The notes under the pieces are model-generated. The model was given only the letters and a program-made list of their open reading frames with translations, was not told the origin of the DNA and ran no database searches. Below are positions 7,648-13,762 of a stretch of DNA of 16,194 nucleotides, piece by piece. The stretch lies in NCBI GenBank assembly GCA_012271025.1, contig JAAXHF010000091.1:1-16194 (forward strand). The letters run 5' to 3'. Positions within the stretch are counted from its first letter, which is position 1. Each line of letters opens with the position of its first letter. Origin of the DNA: Deltaproteobacteria bacterium (lineage in GTDB: Bacteria > Desulfobacterota_B > Binatia > Bin18). Position numbers and translations under genes: made by a program.

Positions 7648-8451
7648 TCAGTCCCCAGTCAACCCGTCCTGTCGCGCCTGGCGCGGCCCAAAACATACCC
7701 CCCGTTCGGACTGCTGAATAAAGTCGAGCACGGCTAGCACGTCGGGCGTGCAAGGCTCTCGACGCAGGGCTTCAATCTCTCGTTTCAGGTTGATTTTTTT
7801 CCGAAACAGGCGGCCGAATACGGCGTGCAAGGCTCGGATCCGTTCCGGGCTGAAACCTGCCCGCCGCAGGCCGACCCGGTTGAGACCTCGGACCGTGTGG
7901 GTGCCGTCCATAATGCAGAAGGGCGGCACGTCGCGACTGGTCCGCGACAAGCCCCGCAGCAGGGCCAGGGTTCCGATCCGCACAAACTGGTGGACCACGC
8001 AGTTGCCGGACACGAAGGCACGGTCCGCGACCTGCACATAGCCGGCCAGCAGAGCGCCCCCGGCAATAATCGTCCGGTCGCCGATCCGGCAGTTATGGGC
8101 GACATGGGCGTTCTGCATCAGGTAGTTGTCGTCCCCGATGAGGGTGGTGCTGCCCTCGGCCGTGCCCCGATGCACCTGACTGTGCTCGCGAAAGACGTTC
8201 CGGTGGCCGATCTTGAGAAAGGTCTGCTGGCCGGCGTAGGACAGGTCCTGCGGCTCATGGCCGATGACCGCGCCCATGTGAATCACATTCTCCTCGCCAA
8301 TGTCGGTCCAGCCGCACAGAGCGGCATGGGCCAGAACCCGGGTTCCGGCTCCCACCCGAACCGGCCCGTCAATCACCACATACGGCCCGATGTGCGCCTG
8401 GGGATGAATGTCTGCCCGAGGATCGACGACCGCGCTGGGATGTATCGGCAT
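7648..8451 (-). CDS. lpxA: Acyl-ACP--UDP-N-acetylglucosamine O-acyltransferase
   Basis: First enzyme of lipid A synthesis: transfers a 3-hydroxyacyl chain from acyl-ACP to UDP-GlcNAc in the cytosol. The 267-residue product has the left-handed beta-helix hexapeptide pattern in its first ~180 residues, then a helical tail. LpxA-specific segments are IGHEPQDLSYAG (63-74), VHRGT (93-97), NAHVAHNC with His116 and the catalytic-type His119, VHQFVRIG (153-160) and SRDVPPF (172-178). The Gly at 167 aligns with the E. coli acyl-length residue Gly173, which in that enzyme selects C14; its neighbour is Arg here, so chain length is uncertain. About 12 residues extend past the usual end. Start ATG at 8451 lies six bases after yacG. 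lpxB, lpxD and fabZ are not neighbours, unlike the common cluster. Confidence 0.93.
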   Translation of the reverse strand: MPIHPSAVVDPRADIHPQAHIGPYVVIDGPVRVGAGTRVLAHAALCGWTDIGEENVIHMGAVIGHEPQDLSYAGQQTFLKIGHRNVFREHSQVHRGTAEGSTTLIGDDNYLMQNAHVAHNCRIGDRTIIAGGALLAGYVQVADRAFVSGNCVVHQFVRIGTLALLRGLSRTSRDVPPFCIMDGTHTVRGLNRVGLRRAGFSPERIRALHAVFGRLFRKKINLKREIEALRREPCTPDVLAVLDFIQQSERGVCFGPRQARQDGLTGD

Positions 8452-8457
8452 GACGGG

Positions 8458-8664
8458 CTAGTGGGGCTTGTCGGGCGGACGGCGTTCGACAGGCTCACCG
8501 GGTTCGACCTCAGGCTCGCCCGGCTCGCCCGGAATGCGATAGGCTTCGTCGGCCCAGGCGCCGAGATCAAGCGTCCGGCAGCGGTCCGAGCAAAAGGGCC
8601 GAAAAGGATTGCCCTGCCAGGCAACGGCTTGGCGGCAGGTCGGGCAGGTCGGGCTGTGGGGCAT
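8458..8664 (-). CDS. yacG: DNA gyrase inhibitor/zinc-binding protein YacG
   Basis: Small zinc-ribbon protein; the E. coli member binds GyrB and inhibits gyrase. From the ATG at 8664 it has 68 residues, the usual size. Zinc ligands are Cys7-X2-Cys10 and Cys25-X3-Cys29, within [10 protein letters not shown] and [11 protein letters not shown]. The family signature [17 protein letters not shown] follows directly. The last third is a Pro/Glu/Gly-rich tail ([13 protein letters not shown]). The frame remains open upstream into the tRNA-Gly gene, but homologues begin right before the first CxxC, so ATG 8664 is chosen. It is 41 bp downstream of tRNA-Gly on the same strand and six bases before lpxA, so the RNA genes and both CDSs may share a transcript. 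Confidence 0.92.
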   Translation of the reverse strand: MPHSPTCPTCRQAVAWQGNPFRPFCSDRCRTLDLGAWADEAYRIPGEPGEPEVEPGEPVERRPPDKPH

Positions 8665-8705
8665 GCGAATTCCAGAGATATGTCGCTGCGGCGTCAGAGA
8701 GACGA

Positions 8706-8777
<72 letters not shown>

Positions 8778-8799
8778 CTGGTCTGCATCAACAAAAAAC

Positions 8800-8917
8800 C
8801 CCCGGCCTCGTCCTACTCTCCCACCCCCAGAGGAGGCAGTACCATCGGCGCTGGAGGGCTTAACGGCCGTGTTCGGTATGGGAACGGGTGTGGCCCCTCC
8901 GCCATTGAGACCCGGGG
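8800..8917 (-). rRNA. rrf: 5S ribosomal RNA (orphan)
   Basis: Minus-strand sequence carries conserved 5S blocks: CCACACCCGTTCCCAT, CCGAACACGG, GTTAAGCCC, GCGCCGATGGTACT and GGGAGAGTAGG. The terminal helix pairs CCCCGG (5') with CCGGGG (3'), giving 118 nt; ends may be off by one or two. No 23S or 16S gene is upstream: the next 95 bp are a promoter region and then gspF on the other strand. Confidence 0.96.
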
Positions 8918-8930
8918 AATTTATGTTGGA

Positions 8931-8962
8931 AGTCTACCTAACACACCTGCCGAGCGTGTCAA
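8931..8962 (-). promoter_or_regulatory. Likely promoter of the 5S-tRNA-Gly unit
   Basis: A perfect TTGACA (8962-8957) is followed on the minus strand by TAGGTA after 16 bases (8940-8935), or TAGACT after 20 bases (8936-8931). The 5S gene begins 14-18 bases further on, as expected for a direct stable-RNA promoter. Which -10 box is used is uncertain. Confidence 0.5.
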
Positions 8963-8971
8963 GTCCGCTGC

Positions 8972-9000
8972 TTGACTCGATTTTTCTTAGCCCTTAAGAT
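8972..9000 (+). promoter_or_regulatory. Likely promoter of gspF
   Basis: TTGACT (8972-8977), a 17-base spacer and TAAGAT (8995-9000) form a good sigma70-type promoter. The expected start, near A9007, is about six bases before the gspF ATG, so the mRNA would be almost leaderless. Confidence 0.55.
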
Positions 9001-9012
9001 TCTCGCATACCC

Positions 9013-10257
9013 ATGCCACAGTTTCACTATCGGGCGGCAACCTCCCAAGGAAAAATTATTGAGGGCGTGATGGATGCTGGCGCAGAGCAGCTGGTCGTCG
9101 CACGCCTGCACGACCAGGGCTATCTGCCCCTGAACATCGATCTGCCCGACCACAGAACGGCGGCCAAGACGCAGGGCCGGCGTCTGAACCTGCCAAATCT
9201 GACCAGCTTGCCGGGCCAGGGCCGGGTGCGCCAGCGGGACGTGTTGCTGGTGACCCAGGAGCTGGCGGCGCTGTTGTCCGCCGGTCTGCCGCTCGACCGC
9301 GCGCTGTCGGTTCTGAGCGATCTGACCAGCCGGGCCGAACTCCGCGGGGCCGTGGAGCAGATCCTGCGCGACGTGCAGCAGGGCAAGTCCCTGGCCGAGT
9401 CCCTGGCCGCCTATCCCCGGATTTTTCCGCCGCTGTACGTCAATATGGTCAAAGCCGGTGAACTGGGCGGCTTTCTGAATACGGCCCTGGAACGCCTGGC
9501 CGAGTACCTGGAGCGCGCCCAGGAGGTGCAGGACGAGGTAAAATCCGCCCTGGCCTATCCCTCCATTCTGCTACTGGTCGGCGGAGCGGCGATCGTCCTG
9601 ATGTTTACCTTCGTCCTGCCCAAATTTGCCGTGCTGTTTGAAGATATGGGCGAGGCCTTGCCGCTTGCCACCCGCTTTTTGCTGGCCCTGAGCCACGGCC
9701 TCCGCGACTATTGGTGGGGGCTGGTGTTCGTTCTGACCGGGGCCGGGGTCGGGCTGTGGCGCTATCTGGCCACCCCCCAGGGACGCCTGGCCTGGGATGG
9801 CTGGAGTCTGCGGGCGGCGGTAATCGGTCAGCTGCTGCAGAAGCGCGAAGTCGGACGTTTTGCCCGCACCCTGAGCACCCTGCTCAAGAGCGGGGTGCCG
9901 CTCTTGCAGGCCATGGAACTCGTGGAAGAGGTGGTCGGTAATCAGGTCATCCGGCGCACGCTGACGGAAGTCCGCAGCGGCGTGCGAGAGGGCGAGGGCA
10001 TTGCCGGCCCGCTCGGCCAGAGCGGCGTCTTTCCGTCTCTGGCCTTGCAGATGGTCAGTGTGGGCGAAGAAACCGGCCGTCTTGACGAGATGCTCATGCA
10101 GGTGGCCGAGTATTATGAACGTGATACCCAGAATCAGCTGCGCCGCCTGACCTCGCTGGTCGAACCCGTCCTACTGCTGACGATGGGCCTCATTGTCGGC
10201 TTTGTGGTCATCGCCATGCTGCTGGGGCTGTTCAGCGTCAACAATATGGCATTCTGA
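9013..10257 (+). CDS. gspF: Type II secretion inner-membrane platform protein GspF
   Basis: Polytopic inner-membrane protein at the base of the T2SS pseudopilus, which couples to the GspE ATPase. The 414-residue length is standard. The N-terminal FHYRAATSQGKIIEG-like strand region is typical. Two repeated T2SSF domains follow, at about 75-198 and 278-400, each with the characteristic ELAALLSAGLPLDRAL / TLSTLLKSGVPLLQAM helix and the acidic pairs in KAGELGG and VGEETGRLDEML. Hydrophobic segments lie at about 184-205, 235-250 and 385-405. No ribosome binding site precedes the ATG at 9013, and the predicted promoter implies a roughly six-base leader. gspE is not upstream, unlike the usual E-F pair. 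PilC of type IV pili is the nearest alternative, but the gspG, L, M and D neighbours favour GspF. Confidence 0.94.
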   Translation: MPQFHYRAATSQGKIIEGVMDAGAEQLVVARLHDQGYLPLNIDLPDHRTAAKTQGRRLNLPNLTSLPGQGRVRQRDVLLVTQELAALLSAGLPLDRALSVLSDLTSRAELRGAVEQILRDVQQGKSLAESLAAYPRIFPPLYVNMVKAGELGGFLNTALERLAEYLERAQEVQDEVKSALAYPSILLLVGGAAIVLMFTFVLPKFAVLFEDMGEALPLATRFLLALSHGLRDYWWGLVFVLTGAGVGLWRYLATPQGRLAWDGWSLRAAVIGQLLQKREVGRFARTLSTLLKSGVPLLQAMELVEEVVGNQVIRRTLTEVRSGVREGEGIAGPLGQSGVFPSLALQMVSVGEETGRLDEMLMQVAEYYERDTQNQLRRLTSLVEPVLLLTMGLIVGFVVIAMLLGLFSVNNMAF

Positions 10258-10279
10258 TATGGGAAGGAGGCTGACTCAC

Positions 10280-10741
10280 ATGACGCAGCAAAAATGTCGC
10301 TCGCTGTTGGCCGCCGGTCGGACCGGTTTTACCCAGACCGGTTTTACCCTGGTCGAACTCCTGGTCGTGATGGTCATTCTCGGGCTCCTGGTCGCCCTGG
10401 TCGCGCCCAACTATATCGGGCGGGTGGATTCGGCCAAAAGAGACGCCGCCCGAGCCCAGATCGAGAACCTGGGCGCCGCCCTGGACATGTTCCGTCTCGA
10501 TGTCGGCCGCTATCCCAACTCGCAGGAAGGGCTGACCGCGCTGCGCCAGCGTCCGGCTGGTCTGGACCGCTGGGACGGGCCCTACCTCAAGAAAGACGTG
10601 CCCAGAGACCCCTGGGGCACGCAGTACCTCTATCGCAGTCCGGGCGAACGCGAGGCCTACGATCTGGTGTCCTACGGGGCGGACGGCGTAGCCGGCGGAA
10701 GCGAGGAGGGCGCGGACATCAACAGTTGGGAGAGCAGCTAA
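10280..10741 (+). CDS. gspG: Major pseudopilin GspG
   Basis: Major subunit of the T2SS pseudopilus, made as a prepilin and cut by prepilin peptidase. The ATG at 10280 is preceded by AAGGAGG with a nine-base spacer, which decides the start. The 153-residue product has an unusually long 21-residue leader and cleaves at Gly21|Phe22, followed by TLVE with Glu at +5 and a hydrophobic helix (about 25-43). The C-terminal half shows the GspG-specific pattern RYPNSQEGLTALRQRP, GPYLKKDVPRDPWG and YDLVSYGADGVAGG, where the calcium-site aspartates are expected. A 15-bp tandem duplication (10321-10350) repeats the G-F-T motif just before the real site. Its TAA overlaps the ATG of the next small ORF (TAATG). 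Confidence 0.95.
   Translation: MTQQKCRSLLAAGRTGFTQTGFTLVELLVVMVILGLLVALVAPNYIGRVDSAKRDAARAQIENLGAALDMFRLDVGRYPNSQEGLTALRQRPAGLDRWDGPYLKKDVPRDPWGTQYLYRSPGEREAYDLVSYGADGVAGGSEEGADINSWESS
10321..10350 (+). repeat. 15-bp tandem duplication in the gspG leader
   Basis: gaccggttttaccca and gaccggttttaccct are adjacent and differ at one base. In frame they give two Gly-Phe-Thr junctions; only the second has Glu at +5 of the mature protein. Confidence 0.9.
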
Positions 10742-10842
10742 TGCCCGGTGTCCGCTCTCGGACACACCGGAGTCGGCCCGGCCGGAACCGCAAACACGGT
10801 TTCAGCGTCGAGGCGTGGCGGCGAGGGACAGGGTGGATGTAA
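10741..10842 (+). CDS. Short 33-codon ORF, possible remnant of a minor pseudopilin gene
   Basis: The ATG overlaps the gspG stop as TAATG, a common arrangement for translational coupling. The predicted peptide is 33 residues, very basic at first (RSRTHRSRPGRNRKHGF), then SVEAWRRGTGWM. A basic leader ending in HGF resembles the start of a prepilin-like protein such as GspH, I or J, which are expected at this place, but no hydrophobic helix follows. Its 3' end overlaps the likely gspL start in another frame. It may be the stub of a deleted gene, or a chance ORF. I do not recognise a function. Confidence 0.3.
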   Translation: MPGVRSRTHRSRPGRNRKHGFSVEAWRRGTGWM

Positions 10843-12254
10843 GCGCTTCATTTCAGCAGCTCGCCAAGATTGATTACCTGGACGGGCTGGGGATTGGCAT
10901 CGGTCCCCGCGAGATCAGCCTGGTGTATATGGCCAAGCGCTTGTGGCGGGTGAACGTGAGCCATGCGCGAACGGTCCCCCTGCCTGAATCCGGTCGGGAA
11001 CGCCTGGCGGCTTGTGAACAGGCGCTGCGGGAGTTTCTGAGTGAGACGGACATCAGCCCGAATCAAGTCGTCCTGTGTCTGCCCAGACACATGGCCAGTG
11101 TCAGCCGCCTGACCCTACCCGAGGCCGCCCGGGCTTCGCTGGACAACGCCATCGGCTATGAGGTCGAGCGGCTCTTCCCCTTTCCCAAGGACGAACTCTA
11201 CTACGACTATCTCACCCATCCGGTCGGCAGCGAAGAGGGACGCCTGGGCGTGACCCTGTTCTGCCTGCGCCGCAGCGAGGTCGAAGACCTGCTGAGCGTG
11301 CTCTCGGCGCTCGCCCTGCGGCCCCACATGGTCACCATCAGCAGCTGTGCCCAAATGAGCGCCCTGCTGCCGTGCCTGCCGGCGGCCGCGGACGCGTGTG
11401 TGATCATCGGACCGGAGGGCAATAAGCTGGAGTTGAGCTTCATCGGGGGCAAACACCTGATCGCCAGCCACCTGTTTTCCGCCCATGACACGTCCGAAGC
11501 CGAGGCTCTTGACGACTTCCTGGCCCAGGCCATCGGCCGCAACCTGCCGGGCGTCTCGGTTGATGACACCCAGATTGTGGCCTGGGGAACAAACGGTCGG
11601 CTGCCGGCCACGCTGCACATCGACCACGACCTCGGCGCGCTGGCCGGCACACGTTTTGGCCTGCCCCCGGAGTCCGACCTGTCCCCGGCCGCATTGCCGG
11701 CTCTGGGGGCCGCAGTCCAGGCGGTGGGAGAGGTCACCAGCGGCATCAACGTCTTGCCCCCGGTCAGTCGGGCGCCGCGCGAAAAACGGCTGTCGGCCTC
11801 AAGCCTGGTGCTGGCGAGTCTTGTCCTGCTCCTCGGTCTGGCCTGGGCGCTGGGGGTCGTGGTCCAGAACCGCCGAGCGCTCAGCGCCCTGACCCACCAG
11901 ATCGAAACCTTCACCCCCGAGGTTGACCAGGTGCTGGCCGACCAGTCTGAGGCCGACCTGCTGGCCGGGCGCCTGACGGTCCTCGGCACGGAGATGGACA
12001 AACGCCTGCTGCCACTCCTGCGGCGTCTGTCGGACACCATCCCCAACGATATGTATCTGACCGGCTTTCAGTACCGGGAGGGCCGGGTCGAGCTGAGCGG
12101 GGTGGCCAAGACCCGGTCCGCATCGGAGCTGGTGGCAGCCCTCAACCGGCTCGAATGCCTGAAAAACGTCGCCCCCAAAGCGCCGTTTACAACAACGGCT
12201 CAGGGCGAGACCTTCACCCTGGGCGCCGAGGTGATCCACCCGTGCGCCAGCTGA
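10815..12254 (+). CDS. gspL: Type II secretion assembly protein GspL (PilM/PilN-like)
   Basis: Bitopic inner-membrane protein linking the GspE ATPase in the cytoplasm to GspM in the periplasm. The 479 residues contain a cytoplasmic actin-like (ASKHA/PilM) part at about 20-300, with GIGIGPREISLVYM at the front, LPEAARASLDNAIGYEVERLF and an Ala-rich ALPALGAAVQAVG end. One membrane helix lies at about 327-350. A periplasmic PilN-like part follows (352-479), with DTIPNDMYLTGFQYREGRVELSGVAKT. Start is GTG at 10815 by open frame; a GTG at 10833 with GAGGG five bases before it is an equally good choice (473 residues). No strong gap separates it from gspG, and gspH-K are absent between them. It overlaps gspM by 13 bp. 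Confidence 0.85.
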   Translation: MAARDRVDVSASFQQLAKIDYLDGLGIGIGPREISLVYMAKRLWRVNVSHARTVPLPESGRERLAACEQALREFLSETDISPNQVVLCLPRHMASVSRLTLPEAARASLDNAIGYEVERLFPFPKDELYYDYLTHPVGSEEGRLGVTLFCLRRSEVEDLLSVLSALALRPHMVTISSCAQMSALLPCLPAAADACVIIGPEGNKLELSFIGGKHLIASHLFSAHDTSEAEALDDFLAQAIGRNLPGVSVDDTQIVAWGTNGRLPATLHIDHDLGALAGTRFGLPPESDLSPAALPALGAAVQAVGEVTSGINVLPPVSRAPREKRLSASSLVLASLVLLLGLAWALGVVVQNRRALSALTHQIETFTPEVDQVLADQSEADLLAGRLTVLGTEMDKRLLPLLRRLSDTIPNDMYLTGFQYREGRVELSGVAKTRSASELVAALNRLECLKNVAPKAPFTTTAQGETFTLGAEVIHPCAS

Positions 12255-12874
12255 TCCACCTGTGGCAGCGGTTCTCAGGCCGGGAACGCCTCCTGGCCGG
12301 AGTGGCCGGGGCGATTCTGGTGCTGGCCGTCCTGCGTTACGGCGTGGTCGATCCGTATCGGGCCTACGTCCAGCGCTTGCAGGAGCGCATTGAGCGGGAG
12401 GCGGACAGAGTCAGCCAGATGCGCGAGCGCAAAGACAGCGCCCCCGACCTGGCGCGCTACGTCACAAATCTCCGCCAGCAGTTCACGACCCTGGAGGCGC
12501 GCTTCATTCCCGAGACCACCCCGGCCCTGGCCACAGCCCAACTCCAGGAGCGGCTCCAGACACTGGCCGGCCAGAGCGGCCTGGAGCTTGTCAGCGCCCA
12601 AGTCATGAAGGAGCAGCCGCTGGGCGACTTTCACAAAGCGCTGGTGCAGGTCACGCTGCGCGGGGAATTGCCCGCGCTGGCCAACTTTCTGGCCGGGATC
12701 GAGTATGGCGACTGGCTGCTGTCCGTTTCCAGCCTGGAGATGCGCAGCGCGTCGGGCCGTCGCAGCCGCGCACGACGGCGCAGGGCACGGCGGCGTACCA
12801 CCGCACAGGCCAACAGATCGCTCAACATCACCCTCACCGTCGGGGGCGTGATGCGACAGGCCGACGCCTCCTGA
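12242..12874 (+). CDS. gspM: Type II secretion protein GspM (PilO-like)
   Basis: Inner-membrane platform protein that partners GspL. The GTG at 12242, inside the last codons of gspL, is preceded by GAGGTG at a good distance and gives a typical GspM start (RQLIHLWQRFSGRERLL). The product is 210 residues: short cytoplasmic N-terminus, membrane helix at about 16-34, a coiled coil at about 38-85 rich in Arg/Glu, then a ferredoxin-like periplasmic domain (LQTLAGQSGLELVSAQ, LPALANFLAGIEYG). Between the last helix region and the final strand (NRSLNITLTVGGV) is an insert at 172-187 in which most residues are Arg. Such a polybasic loop is not usual for the family. PilO is the alternative name; context supports GspM. 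Confidence 0.85.
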   Translation: MRQLIHLWQRFSGRERLLAGVAGAILVLAVLRYGVVDPYRAYVQRLQERIEREADRVSQMRERKDSAPDLARYVTNLRQQFTTLEARFIPETTPALATAQLQERLQTLAGQSGLELVSAQVMKEQPLGDFHKALVQVTLRGELPALANFLAGIEYGDWLLSVSSLEMRSASGRRSRARRRRARRRTTAQANRSLNITLTVGGVMRQADAS

Positions 12875-12886
12875 GGGGAGCACCGT

Positions 12887-13729
12887 ATGCGATTCCAACG
12901 CGTTATTCACATGGTCTTGCTGCTCGGTGTGTGCGGCCTCGGCTGGCAGGTGTTTGTGGCCTGGAGTGGCGTCCGGCCGCCCGTGGCGGCCGAGGCGCCA
13001 ACCGACCTGGACACCGCCATCCCAACGCTTCCCCGGGCCCAGCCGACGACCGGAAGACGGCTGGCCGGCGTGATTACCGCCAAGAATCTGTTTGCCCCCG
13101 ACCGGCGGCCGGCCCGGAAAATCCCCCCGCCGAACCCGGACGAACAAAAGGTCATTATTCCGCCGCCCGACCACCTCAAGCTGGTCGGCGTTTTCATGGC
13201 CGACGGTCGTCTTGAGGCGCTGTTTGCCGATGCCTCCAAGGGCGGCAAGGTCACGCGGGTGCGTTCCGGCGACAGCTTCGACGCCTATCAGCTGACTCGG
13301 CTGACGCACTCCGATGCCACGCTCGCCCTTGGCGCGGGCGGAGAGGAAGTCAGCCTCAGCCTCAACATCCAGAAGAGCAGCGAGGCGGCAAAGGCGCCGC
13401 GGACCAAACAGCCCCGGCGCCAGGCGGCGGCGCAAGCGCAGGACGCCGAGGGTAAAGCCGAAACCGCAGCCTCGCCACTGGTTCTGGGCAGCGACGCCGT
13501 CCAGACGGCCGCCACCCAGGCTGCGGAAAAAACCGACGCAAAAGACGGCGGCAAAGACGAAGCCACCACCATTCGGCAGAATATCCGCCAGCTCCAGCGG
13601 CAGCTGCGAGAAATCCGCCGCCGTCGCGCCCGCGAGCGCCGGGAGGCTCGGGATGCGGAGCGGGCAGCCCGCTCAGAGCGCCAGACAGATCGCCAGGCAG
13701 ACCGCCAATCTGAGGAGCGGGACAGTTAG
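12887..13729 (+). CDS. GspC-like/PilP-like secretion protein with Arg-rich coiled-coil tail
   Basis: Likely the T2SS clamp protein that links the inner-membrane platform to the secretin. The 280-residue product has a short cytoplasmic end and a membrane helix at about 8-26. A GspC homology-region (PilP-like) domain follows at about 64-160, recognised by the NLFAPDRRP entry, HLKLVGVFM, the RVRSGDSF turn and the final strand VSLSLNI. No PDZ domain and no lipobox are seen. Residues 165-225 are Ala/Lys-rich low complexity, and 228-280 form a highly charged segment (QLQRQLREIRRRRARERRE, ending in DRQADRQSEERDS) that should be a coiled coil. The ATG at 12887 follows gspM by 12 bp with GGGGAG as ribosome binding site. 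GspC is preferred over PilP because of the membrane helix; the tail is unusual for both. Confidence 0.7.
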   Translation: MRFQRVIHMVLLLGVCGLGWQVFVAWSGVRPPVAAEAPTDLDTAIPTLPRAQPTTGRRLAGVITAKNLFAPDRRPARKIPPPNPDEQKVIIPPPDHLKLVGVFMADGRLEALFADASKGGKVTRVRSGDSFDAYQLTRLTHSDATLALGAGGEEVSLSLNIQKSSEAAKAPRTKQPRRQAAAQAQDAEGKAETAASPLVLGSDAVQTAATQAAEKTDAKDGGKDEATTIRQNIRQLQRQLREIRRRRARERREARDAERAARSERQTDRQADRQSEERDS

Positions 13730-13762
13730 TCCCGCCCGCGTATGCACAACACGGGAGGACAG

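Noticed and set aside
8918..9012. Possible 23S rRNA 3' end upstream of 5S
   Set aside because: The 95 bp contain two divergent promoters and no 23S-like sequence; gspF begins directly after.
11207..12046. 279-codon minus-strand frame within gspL
   Set aside because: Antisense to a coherent GspL sequence; composition (Arg/Ser-rich) is that of a shadow frame.
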